DNA of 5,925 nt from GCA-002840015 sp033765245 (GCA_033765245.1 JANRIF010000213.1:1-5925); one strand, 5' to 3'. Numbered from the stretch's first letter, positions 1 through 5,078 are shown. Notes: generated by a model not told the origin, from the letters alone. Numbers and translations are program-made.

Positions 1-141
1 GCGCTGCTGCGCGAGCATGCCAGCGGCGCGGTGCGTGGTCCGTTCAACCGTACCGCGCGCGCCGCTGCCGGCTTCGATGCCGAGGAGATGGCGGCGCTGG
101 ATGCGCTCGACGCCTCGATGCCGAGAGCGCGACCGGTATGA
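1..141 (+). CDS. C-terminal fragment of a probable DUF455 ferritin-like protein
   Basis: An open frame enters from the left edge and stops at TGA 139-141, giving the last 46 residues of a protein. The tail contains GPFNRTAR followed by AAGFDAEEM and a short acidic/alanine run. A 'G-P-F-N-x-x-A-R-x-x-A-G-F-x-x-E-E' ending is what I recall for the DUF455 family of ferritin-like (four-helix, possibly di-iron) proteins, whose cellular role is not firmly established. The metal-binding helices would lie upstream of this window and cannot be seen, so the assignment rests on the C-terminal motif alone. The stop lies 67 nt before the start of the next gene on the same strand. It could be another protein with a similar tail. 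Confidence 0.55.
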   Translation, partial: ALLREHASGAVRGPFNRTARAAAGFDAEEMAALDALDASMPRARPV

Positions 142-142
142 T
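137..142 (+). promoter_or_regulatory. Candidate -10 box for the lipoprotein gene
   Basis: TATGAT matches the sigma-70 -10 consensus at five of six positions and lies 66 nt upstream of the lipoprotein ATG. The best -35 candidate, TCGATG at 115-120 with a 16-nt spacer, is poor. The box overlaps the stop codon of the upstream gene, so a promoter here would let the lipoprotein be transcribed independently. This is pattern matching only. Confidence 0.25.
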
Positions 143-152
143 CTCGCCATCG

Positions 153-169
153 CCGCCGACCATCGGCGG
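153..169 (+). other. Small hairpin between the DUF455-like gene and the lipoprotein gene
   Basis: CCGCCG, a five-base loop ACCAT, then CGGCGG forms a perfect 6-bp GC stem. No T-run follows, so it is not a standard intrinsic terminator. It would sit in the 5' leader of the lipoprotein mRNA if the candidate -10 at 137-142 is used. In DNA this GC-rich, a stem of this size can arise by chance. Confidence 0.25.
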
Positions 170-195
170 TACCTCCACACCATCCGCATCGCACC

Positions 196-202
196 AGGGG
201 AG
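196..202 (+). promoter_or_regulatory. Shine-Dalgarno of the lipoprotein gene
   Basis: AGGGGAG is a strong anti-16S match with 6 nt before ATG 209. It fixes the start at 209 rather than at earlier in-frame ATGs or at the out-of-frame ATG at 205. The start it selects opens directly with a lipoprotein signal peptide, which supports the choice. Confidence 0.7.
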
Positions 203-208
203 TCATGC

Positions 209-922
209 ATGATCGCGTACCCGTTCTTCCGCCGTATCGCGCTGGCGCTGCTGGTGATCCTCTCGCTCGCCGCCTGCGGGCCATCCGAAGCCGAACGCCA
301 GGCCGCCGCGCAAGCGGCCGCCGCGGCGGTGGCGGAGCGCGAGGCGGCGCAGCAACAGGCGTTGTTTCAGCAAAGTATCGACGGCGGCAATATCGAGATG
401 GCGGCTGCCTACGGCGAGCTGATCCTGACGCGTTATCCGGGGACGCAGGCGGCCGCTGCGATCGAACCCGCATATGCCAAGATCAAGGCGCAGTCCGACG
501 CCGCCAAACAGCAACGGCGCATGCAGGCGCTATGGACCTATCAGACCAGCGAGGTCGGCGGCGGCACCCAGCGCACCGCTACCATCGACAGCGACGATGG
601 CGGCACCCCGCGCGTGCAACTGGTGCTGCGGCAGCACACCGAATGGGGCCTGAGCGTGTTTCTGCTGCCTGCTGCCGACACCTTCCGCTGCACCCAATGC
701 ACCGCGCAACTGCGCGCCGACGACGGACTCACTCGTACCATTTCCGTGACCAAATCCACCTCGAAGGAAAACCCGGCGCTGTTCATCGACAGCGAGAAGG
801 GCTTGCTGGCGGCGCTCGCCAAGGCACAGGTGCTCACACTGCACGTGCCGGTGGAAGGCGGAACCCGCACCCTGCGTTTCGAGGTGGGCGGCTACCAGCC
901 GGAGCGCTTCGCGTCGCCGTGA
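209..922 (+). CDS. Uncharacterised lipoprotein with helical N-terminal region and CxxC pair
   Basis: This 237-residue protein begins with a typical lipoprotein signal: positive R8 R9, a hydrophobic stretch at 10-20 and the lipobox L20-A21-A22-C23. Cys23 should be lipidated. Gly follows rather than Asp, so outer-membrane sorting by Lol is more likely than inner-membrane retention. Residues 27-55 are an Ala/Gln/Glu-rich run, probably a long helix or coiled coil. Residues 53-110 look like helical-repeat (TPR-like) sequence, with G-N-I-E-M-A-A-A-Y-G-E and R-Y-P-G-T. The C-terminal half (about 110-237) looks beta-rich and carries C161-x-x-C164, the only cysteines after the lipidated one; in the periplasm they could form a disulfide or bind metal. 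I do not recognise a named family and assign no function. The gene stands alone, has a strong Shine-Dalgarno, and converges on lpxH. An upstream in-frame extension to 17 is rejected because it would bury the signal peptide. Confidence 0.85.
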   Translation: MIAYPFFRRIALALLVILSLAACGPSEAERQAAAQAAAAAVAEREAAQQQALFQQSIDGGNIEMAAAYGELILTRYPGTQAAAAIEPAYAKIKAQSDAAKQQRRMQALWTYQTSEVGGGTQRTATIDSDDGGTPRVQLVLRQHTEWGLSVFLLPAADTFRCTQCTAQLRADDGLTRTISVTKSTSKENPALFIDSEKGLLAALAKAQVLTLHVPVEGGTRTLRFEVGGYQPERFASP

Positions 923-975
923 TGGCGGTGAGGTCAGTCGTTTCGCGATGACGCATCGTCGCAATGCGTAGCTCG

Positions 976-1006
976 CGCGCGGTCGCCTGCAAGCCGCCTC
1001 CCACAA
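976..1006 (-). repeat. REP-like palindromic element, copy A
   Basis: Read on the minus strand this begins TTGTGGGAGGCGGCTTGC and continues AGGCGACCGCGCG. It has the REP layout of a conserved GTGG head followed by an imperfect GC palindrome around CTTGC. It matches copy C (1108-1138) at 28 of 31 positions in the same orientation and is inverted relative to copy B. Similar GTGGGAG...CTTGC...GCGA elements are abundant in pseudomonads and related gammaproteobacteria, where they are mobilised by RAYT transposases. No RAYT gene is in this window. Confidence 0.75.
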
Positions 1007-1053
1007 AAAGCGTGCAGCGCTGTTGCCATTTTGTGGGAGCGCGCTTGCGCGCG
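984..1053. repeat. Inverted pair formed by REP copies A and B
   Basis: Arm 984-1008 and arm 1029-1053 are reverse complements at 20 of 25 positions. The inner 11 pairs (CTCCCACAAAA with TTTTGTGGGAG) are perfect, and 20 nt separate the arms. A transcript from either side could fold this into a long stem, so it may act as a bidirectional 3'-end or mRNA-stabilising structure between the convergent genes. The structure is seen in the sequence; the role is inferred. Confidence 0.6.
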
Positions 1054-1056
1054 ACA
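1029..1056 (+). repeat. REP-like palindromic element, copy B
   Basis: TTTTGTGGGAGCGCGCTTGC followed by GCGCGACA. The GTGG head is followed by GCGCGC-TT-GCGCGC, the most symmetrical palindrome of the three copies. It runs opposite to copies A and C, giving a BIME-like alternating array. Confidence 0.75.
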
Positions 1057-1107
1057 GCAGCCACGCGCTGGCCGAGCCCAGTCGGTTGCTGCGCGATGCC
1101 GTGCCTT

Positions 1108-1138
1108 CGCGCGGTCGCCCGCAAGCGGCCTCTCACAA
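1108..1138 (-). repeat. REP-like palindromic element, copy C (diverged head)
   Basis: On the minus strand this reads TTGTGAGAGGCCGCTTGCGG followed by GCGACCGCGCG. It differs from copy A at three positions. One change turns the GTGG head into GTGA; the GTGG/GTAG head is the part recognised by RAYT transposases in studied REP systems, so this copy may be immobile. It ends 18 nt from the lpxH stop codon and could lie in the lpxH 3' UTR. Confidence 0.7.
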
Positions 1139-1156
1139 GCGCGCGGTGCTGCTGCC

Positions 1157-1891
1157 TCAACCCAAGGGCAGTGCGCTCAATGCCGCGTTGCCTTCGGCGT
1201 CGATTCGCAATACCGATCCCTGCGTGTACCAATCGCCCAGCACGATGCGTTGGCCGGCGCGTTCCGCGAGGTCGAGCGCGTGAATTGCCGGGCGGTGGGT
1301 GTGGCCGTGGATCAAGCGCTCGATGCCGTAGCGTTGCAGCAACTGCGTGACCGTGGCTGGTTCGACGTCGGTGATGGTTTCGCTGAGTCCCTGCTGGTGC
1401 GCCTGGCTGGCCTGACGTGCGGAGGCTGCGAAGGCGGCGCGCGCGGCGAGCGGCTGCGCCAGGAACTGCGTCTGCCATTGCGGGGCGCGCACCATCGCGC
1501 GGAATCGTTGATAGTCGCGATCGGCGGTGCACAGCAGGTCGCCGTGCATCAGTAGGGTGGGCGTGCCGTGCAGCACGGCCACGCAGGGATCGGGCAGCAA
1601 CTGCATCCCGCAGCGCGCGGCGTAGTCGGGGCCAAGCAGGAAGTCGCGATTACCGCGCAGAAAATACAGGTGCACGCCACGGTCCGCGAGCGCGCGCAAC
1701 GCGCCGCCGATCGCAGCAGCCAGTGCGGAATCGTCGTCGTCGCCCAGCCAGGCTTCGAACAGATCGCCGAGGATGTAGAGCGCCTGCGCGTTGCGCGCCG
1801 GCCCGGCCAGGAAGCGCTGGAAGGCGGCGGTCGCTTGCGGTCGCGCGTCGTCCAGATGCAGGTCGGAGACGAAAAGGATCGGCGGCCTCAT
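1157..1891 (-). CDS. lpxH: UDP-2,3-diacylglucosamine diphosphatase LpxH
   Basis: LpxH hydrolyses UDP-2,3-diacylglucosamine to lipid X and UMP, the fourth step of lipid A synthesis, as a peripheral enzyme on the cytoplasmic face of the inner membrane. The 244-residue product has every calcineurin-like metallophosphoesterase motif in order: D10-x-H12, G42-D43-L44-F45-E46-x-W48, G80-N81-R82-D83, H116-G117-D118, and G196-H197-T198-H199-R200-P201. The metal ligands D10, H12, D43, N81, H116, H197 and H199 correspond to the E. coli set with a constant offset of two residues, and the length is close to the E. coli 240. The ATG overlaps the stop codon of the upstream cyclophilin gene as ATGA, and only a weak GGCGG-type Shine-Dalgarno is visible, so translational coupling is likely. 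No truncation or missing catalytic residue is seen. Confidence 0.97.
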   Translation of the reverse strand: MRPPILFVSDLHLDDARPQATAAFQRFLAGPARNAQALYILGDLFEAWLGDDDDSALAAAIGGALRALADRGVHLYFLRGNRDFLLGPDYAARCGMQLLPDPCVAVLHGTPTLLMHGDLLCTADRDYQRFRAMVRAPQWQTQFLAQPLAARAAFAASARQASQAHQQGLSETITDVEPATVTQLLQRYGIERLIHGHTHRPAIHALDLAERAGQRIVLGDWYTQGSVLRIDAEGNAALSALPLG

Positions 1892-2514
1892 CGCACCGCC
1901 GCGGACAGTTCCTCGGCACTCTCGATCACGATCGGCTCCACCGGCACGTCGCGCGGCAGCGGATCCTTGGCCTGGGTCTCTACCAGCCGGATGCGGTCGA
2001 CTACGTCCATGCCGGACACCACCTTGCCGAACACCGCAAAGCCTTTGGTGAAATCGCTGGTGTCGCCGCTGAAATCGAGTCGCGGGTTGTCCACCACGTT
2101 GATGAAGAACTGCGACGTGGCCGATTCGGCGCTGCTGGGGGTGCGTGCCGCGGCCACCGTGCCGCGCAGGTTGGACAGGCCGTTGTTCGATTCCAGCGCG
2201 ATCGGCGCGCGGGTCGGCTTGGGCTGCAGGTCGATGGTGTAGGCGCCGCCCTGGATCAGCAGGTTGTCGATCACGCGGTGGAACAGCGTGCCGTTGTAGA
2301 AGCCGTCGTGCACGTACTCGAGAAAATTGGCGACCGTGGCGGGAGCGCGGTCGGGGGCGAGTTCGATCACGATATCGCCCTGATTGGTGTGCAGCGCCAC
2401 GCGCGGGCCGGCGGCGGGGGCAGGCACCGGCAGCGGCTGCTGGGCGGCGGTCGCGTCGGGCGCCGAAAGCGCCACCAGCACGCACGCACTGAACAACATC
2501 CGGGAAATTCGCAT
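1888..2514 (-). CDS. Secreted cyclophilin-type peptidyl-prolyl cis-trans isomerase, PpiA-like
   Basis: This 208-residue protein should catalyse cis-trans isomerisation of Xaa-Pro bonds in the periplasm. Residues 1-23 are a Sec signal (R2, R5, hydrophobic 7-18, then A21-T22-A23) with probable cleavage after A23. A short Pro/Ala linker leads into the cyclophilin domain from about residue 38. Family motifs are F78-H79-R80-V81-I82, I87-Q88-G89-G90, S134-Q135-F136-F137-I138 and F162-G163-K164-V165. R80, Q88 and F137 correspond to the catalytic R55, Q63 and F113 of human cyclophilin A, but the F60 position is Leu (L85). The tryptophan that binds cyclosporin in cyclophilin A is absent, as is usual in bacterial enzymes. 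The start at 2514 is chosen because GGAG lies 7 nt upstream and the signal peptide begins there. It is the first gene of an operon with lpxH. PpiA versus another secreted cyclophilin cannot be settled from sequence alone, so no symbol is given. Confidence 0.93.
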   Translation of the reverse strand: MRISRMLFSACVLVALSAPDATAAQQPLPVPAPAAGPRVALHTNQGDIVIELAPDRAPATVANFLEYVHDGFYNGTLFHRVIDNLLIQGGAYTIDLQPKPTRAPIALESNNGLSNLRGTVAAARTPSSAESATSQFFINVVDNPRLDFSGDTSDFTKGFAVFGKVVSGMDVVDRIRLVETQAKDPLPRDVPVEPIVIESAEELSAAVR

Positions 2515-2521
2515 CCGGCTT

Positions 2522-2525
2522 CTCC
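2522..2525 (-). promoter_or_regulatory. Shine-Dalgarno of the cyclophilin gene
   Basis: On the minus strand GGAG is followed by seven bases and ATG 2514. It decides against the longer in-frame start at 2646, which would add 44 residues ahead of a clear signal peptide and overlap the divergent gene. Confidence 0.6.
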
Positions 2526-2548
2526 GACACGGCGACAGGGTGGGCGCC

Positions 2549-2578
2549 ATTATCACCCTGCACGGCCCCGGATTGCAT
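2549..2578 (-). promoter_or_regulatory. Candidate promoter of the cyclophilin-lpxH operon
   Basis: Read on the minus strand, GATAAT (2549-2554) matches five of six -10 consensus bases. ATGCAA (2573-2578) is a weak -35 with an 18-nt spacer. Transcription would start near 2542, giving a leader of about 28 nt with the Shine-Dalgarno in it. The -10 is convincing; the -35 is not. Confidence 0.45.
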
Positions 2579-2604
2579 GCCGGCGTGTGCGCTGGCGTTA
2601 CCAT
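2573..2604 (+). promoter_or_regulatory. Weak candidate promoter and dyad for the DUF4399 gene
   Basis: TTGCAT (2573-2578) and TACCAT (2599-2604) are poor -35/-10 candidates, and their 20-nt spacing is longer than optimal. Between them lies a dyad at 2577-2598 with 9-base arms (two G-T pairs) around a TGTG centre. The -35 shares its bases with the -35 of the opposing operon, so the two divergent units might be co-regulated. Low confidence. Confidence 0.25.
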
Positions 2605-2631
2605 GGTGGCCCCGTCGAACCGGAGTCGGTC

Positions 2632-3060
2632 ATGCCCCTGTTCCATCGTCTACTGCTTGTCTTCGCCCTGTTCGTGCCGCTCGCCGCGTCTGCGCAGAGC
2701 CTGCCACGCACGCCGTCCCCTGCCGGCGCCGAGGTGTACATCATCGCGCCGGCGGACGGTGCGGTGGTGGGTTCTGAGGTCACGGTCCGTTTCGGCCTCA
2801 AGGGCATGGGCATCGCGCCCGCCGGAACCGCAGCCGCCAATAGCGGGCATCACCACTTGTTGATCGACGCTCCGATGCCGGCGCTCGACCAGCCGATCCC
2901 GGCGGACGCCCAACACGTGCATTTCGGCAAGGGCCAGACCGAAACGACCGTCACGCTGACGCCCGGCAAACACACCCTGCAATTGTTGCTGGGCGATCAG
3001 AACCACATTCCGCACGAGCCGCCGGTGGTTTCGCAGGTGGTGACCGTCACGGTGAAGTGA
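2632..3060 (+). CDS. Secreted DUF4399 protein, histidine-rich
   Basis: This 142-residue exported protein has a Sec signal at 1-21 (R6, hydrophobic 7-17, A19-S20-A21, cleavage before Q22). The mature part fits the DUF4399 family: F54-G55-L56-K57-G58-M59-G60 with A62-P63-A64-G65, then N70-x-G72-H73-H74-H75-L76-L77-I78-D79, P88-I89-P90-A91-D92, H95-x-H97-F98-G99-x-G101-Q102-T103-E104, and L120-G121-D122-x-N124-H125-I126-P127-H128-x-P130-P131. The biochemical function of DUF4399 is not known to me. The sequence looks like a small all-beta periplasmic domain, and eight histidines (73-75, 95, 97, 114, 125, 128) lie mostly in the conserved motifs, suggesting metal binding; that is inference. There are no cysteines. 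GGAG at 2622-2625 lies 6 nt before the ATG. The gene is divergent from the cyclophilin operon and 79 nt ahead of gltX. Confidence 0.9.
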   Translation: MPLFHRLLLVFALFVPLAASAQSLPRTPSPAGAEVYIIAPADGAVVGSEVTVRFGLKGMGIAPAGTAAANSGHHHLLIDAPMPALDQPIPADAQHVHFGKGQTETTVTLTPGKHTLQLLLGDQNHIPHEPPVVSQVVTVTVK

Positions 3061-3105
3061 TCTCGCCCGACGTCGTCGGTGCCGTCGGATCGCGGGGCGG
3101 GCTGT

Positions 3106-3111
3106 TAGAAT
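3106..3111 (+). promoter_or_regulatory. Candidate -10 box of the gltX promoter
   Basis: TAGAAT matches five of six -10 consensus positions and is the only AT-rich patch in the 79-bp gap before gltX. No good -35 lies 16-18 nt upstream. Transcription would begin near 3118, giving a leader of about 22 nt in which I see no clear Shine-Dalgarno before ATG 3140. Confidence 0.45.
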
Positions 3112-3139
3112 CCGCAGTCTTTGCCCTGCAATCGCCGCC

Positions 3140-4549
3140 ATGACCTGTCGAACCCGTTTCGCCCCCAGCCCCACCGGATTCCTGCACATCGGCGGTGCCC
3201 GCACCGCGCTTTATTGCTGGCTGGAAGCGCGTCGTCGCGGCGGCCAGTTCATCCTGCGCGTGGAGGACACCGATCGCGAGCGTTCCACCGATGCCGCGTT
3301 GCAGGCCATCCTCGACGGCATGCAGTGGCTCGGGCTGGCGCACGACGAGGGCCCGTTCTACCAGACCTTGCGCATCGAGCGCTATCGCGAGGTGGCCGAG
3401 CAATTGGTCAAGGCCGGCAAGGCGTATTACGCCTACGAGAGCAAGGAAGAAATCGAGGCGATGCGCGAGCAGGCCATGGCAGAGGGCCGCAAGCCGCGCT
3501 ACAGCGGCTATTACCGCGAGCGCAACGAGCCGCGCCGCGACGACCCCAACCGGGTGATCCGCTTCAAGAACCCGCAGAGCGGTTCGGTGGTGTTCCAGGA
3601 CAAGGTGAAGGGTCGCATCGAGTGGAGCAACGACGAGCTCGACGATCTGGTGATCCTGCGATCCGACAACTGGCCTACCTACAATTTCGCGGTGGTGGTG
3701 GACGACATCGACATGCGGATCACCGACGTGATCCGCGGCGACGACCACGTGGCCAACACGCCACGCCAGATCAACATCTACGAAGCGCTGGGCGCGCCCG
3801 TGCCCAGCTTCGCGCACCTGCCGATGATCCTCGGGCCGGACGGCACCAAGCTGAGCAAGCGCCACGGTGCGGTCAGCGTGATGCAGTATCGCGACGATGG
3901 GTTTCTGCCGCAGGCGCTGCTGAACTATCTGGTGCGCCTGGGCTGGTCGCATGGCGATCAGGAAATCTTCTCGCGCGAGCAGATGGTGGAGCTGTTCCGC
4001 ATCGAGGACGTCAATCATTCGGCCTCGCGTTTCGACGTCGAGAAGCTGAGCTGGCTCAACCAGCAGTACTTCAAGAACTCCGATCCGGCCCACGTTGCGC
4101 CGGAACTGGAGTGGCACCTGCGCCGGATCGGCATCGATCCCGCCGCCGGCCCCGCGCCCGCCGACGTGGTGGTGGCGCTGGCCGATCGGGTCAAGACGCT
4201 GGCCGAAATGGCCGAGCGCGCGCGCGTGTGGTATCAGCCGCTGCGCGACTACGATGCTGCGGCGGTGGCCAAACACCTGCTGCCGGCAGCGCGTCCGGCG
4301 CTCACCGACATGCGTGCCCGGCTCGCGGTGCTGCCGGAGTGGACCGCGCCCGCCGTGCACGGCGCGCTCGAAGCCTGCGCCGAGGCGGCAGGGCTGGGGT
4401 TGGGCAAGGTGGCGCAGCCGCTGCGGGTGGCGATCACCGGTACCCAGGTGTCGCCCTCGATCGACCACACCATCTACCTGGCCGGCCGCGATCAGGCGCT
4501 GGCGCGGATTGACGCGGCGTTGGCGCGCATTGAGTCCGACGAGGCTTGA
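3140..4549 (+). CDS. gltX: Glutamyl-tRNA synthetase
   Basis: GltX attaches glutamate to tRNA(Glu) in the cytoplasm using ATP, supplying translation and, through Glu-tRNA, tetrapyrrole synthesis. The 469-residue product is full length for a class I bacterial GluRS. The N-terminus R6-F7-A8-P9-S10-P11-T12-G13 leads to the HIGH motif H16-I17-G18-G19, and the KMSKS loop is K237-L238-S239-K240-R241. G-x-D-D-H, the T-P-R-Q segment and an alpha-helical anticodon-binding C-terminal part (roughly 320-469) follow the family order. The E. coli zinc ligands C98 and C100 align with A98 and E100, and the C125/H127 region reads Y-Y-R-E-R-N, so this enzyme should fold without zinc. The start is the family's usual one despite a poor Shine-Dalgarno. 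zur follows after 31 nt, close enough for read-through. Discriminating versus non-discriminating tRNA specificity cannot be judged here. Confidence 0.98.
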   Translation: MTCRTRFAPSPTGFLHIGGARTALYCWLEARRRGGQFILRVEDTDRERSTDAALQAILDGMQWLGLAHDEGPFYQTLRIERYREVAEQLVKAGKAYYAYESKEEIEAMREQAMAEGRKPRYSGYYRERNEPRRDDPNRVIRFKNPQSGSVVFQDKVKGRIEWSNDELDDLVILRSDNWPTYNFAVVVDDIDMRITDVIRGDDHVANTPRQINIYEALGAPVPSFAHLPMILGPDGTKLSKRHGAVSVMQYRDDGFLPQALLNYLVRLGWSHGDQEIFSREQMVELFRIEDVNHSASRFDVEKLSWLNQQYFKNSDPAHVAPELEWHLRRIGIDPAAGPAPADVVVALADRVKTLAEMAERARVWYQPLRDYDAAAVAKHLLPAARPALTDMRARLAVLPEWTAPAVHGALEACAEAAGLGLGKVAQPLRVAITGTQVSPSIDHTIYLAGRDQALARIDAALARIESDEA

Positions 4550-4580
4550 ATCGCGCCGCCGCTGGGCCCAACCTATCGGT

Positions 4581-5078
4581 ATGAGCAAATCCAGCGCCCA
4601 CGGCGGCTGTACCGATCCGCGCCATCACGTTCACGATGCTCAGGGCTACGTGCGCGAGGTCGAGCGCGCCTGCGCTGAGCGCGGCTTGCGCCTGACCCCG
4701 ATCCGGGCGCGGGCGCTGCGGCTGATCGCCGACGCGCAGCGGCCGGTCAAGGCCTACGATCTGCTCGAACAGATGAAGACCTCGCACGCTGCGGCGGCGC
4801 CGCCGACGGTGTATCGCGCGCTGGACTTTCTGCTCGCCAACGGCTTTGTGCACAAACTCGAATCGGTCAATGCCTTCGTCGGCTGCCATCACCCGCGCAC
4901 CGAGCAGCATTCGGTGCCGTTCCTGATCTGCGACCATTGCCATCGCGCGGTGGAACTGGAGGACGAGCGCATCGTGGCGCTGCTCGACGGACAGGCGCGC
5001 GCGCACGGGTTTCGCGCACAGGCGCAGACGCTGGAAGTGCACGGCGTGTGCGCGCAGTGCGCGCAGGGGCAGGCATGA
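4581..5078 (+). CDS. zur: Zinc uptake regulator, Fur family (Zur)
   Basis: Zur is a zinc-sensing DNA-binding repressor of zinc-uptake genes, active as a dimer in the cytoplasm. The 165-residue protein has a Fur-type winged helix at about 22-95 (G35-L36-R37-L38-T39-P40-I41-R42 and P75-T76-V77-Y78-R79-A80-L81-D82), then the dimerisation/metal domain. Aligned with E. coli Zur, the structural zinc site is C117-x-x-C120 plus C157-x-x-C160, and the regulatory ligands are H91, C102, H110 and E125; all are present. F89-V90-H91-K92-L93-E94-S95 and I116-C117-D118-H119-C120 are Zur-like rather than Fur-like. The N-terminus adds a stretch rich in His and Cys (H7, C10, H15, H16, H18). ATG 4581 is the only sensible start, although no good Shine-Dalgarno precedes it. 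zur lies 31 nt behind gltX and overlaps the next gene by 4 nt. I see no palindrome resembling a Zur box upstream, so autoregulation is not supported. Confidence 0.93.
   Translation: MSKSSAHGGCTDPRHHVHDAQGYVREVERACAERGLRLTPIRARALRLIADAQRPVKAYDLLEQMKTSHAAAAPPTVYRALDFLLANGFVHKLESVNAFVGCHHPRTEQHSVPFLICDHCHRAVELEDERIVALLDGQARAHGFRAQAQTLEVHGVCAQCAQGQA
5065..5069 (+). promoter_or_regulatory. Shine-Dalgarno of the aspartoacylase-like gene inside zur
   Basis: AGGGG lies within the last codons of zur, 5 nt before ATG 5075. Together with the ATGA stop/start overlap it supports that start and points to coupled translation of the two genes. Confidence 0.5.

Larger units (their letters stand above)
923..1156. 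other. Convergent intergenic region containing a REP cluster
   Basis: This 234-bp gap separates the 3' ends of the lipoprotein gene (+) and lpxH (-). I see no credible gene in it; the open frames through it are products of high GC. It holds three REP-like elements at 976-1006, 1029-1056 and 1108-1138. Nothing recognisable lies in 923-975. No T-tract terminator follows either gene, so the REP hairpins are the only visible candidates for ending transcription from both sides. Confidence 0.75.

Noticed and set aside
17..208. Upstream in-frame extension of the lipoprotein reading frame
   Set aside because: It would place 64 residues of low-quality, Arg-rich sequence ahead of a clear lipoprotein signal peptide and overlap the upstream DUF455-like tail. 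The strong Shine-Dalgarno at 196-202 selects ATG 209.
2482..2484. Cys11 of the cyclophilin as a lipobox cysteine
   Set aside because: The residues before it (L-F-S-A) do not fit the usual lipobox at -3, the hydrophobic core before it is too short, and a good A-T-A signal-peptidase I site follows at 21-23.
1417..2631. Long plus-strand open frame running antisense through lpxH and the cyclophilin gene into the DUF4399 gene
   Set aside because: Only the part from 2632 has a signal peptide, Shine-Dalgarno and family motifs; the rest is Arg-rich shadow sequence.
2515..2646. Longer N-terminus for the cyclophilin, starting at 2646
   Set aside because: The extra 44 residues precede a signal peptide, cross the divergent promoter region and overlap the DUF4399 start. 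GGAG at 2522-2525 supports 2514.
3067..3079. CCGAC-GTC-GTCGG hairpin after the DUF4399 gene as a terminator
   Set aside because: Only a 5-bp stem with a 3-base loop and no T-run after it.
4550..4580. Zur box or independent promoter upstream of zur
   Set aside because: The 31-bp gap shows no AT-rich palindrome of the Zur-box kind and no convincing -10/-35 pair.
3047..4588. 513-codon open frame antisense to gltX
   Set aside because: It mirrors the gltX codon pattern in GC-rich DNA, is rich in His/Arg/Gln with no recognisable domain, and gltX is certain.
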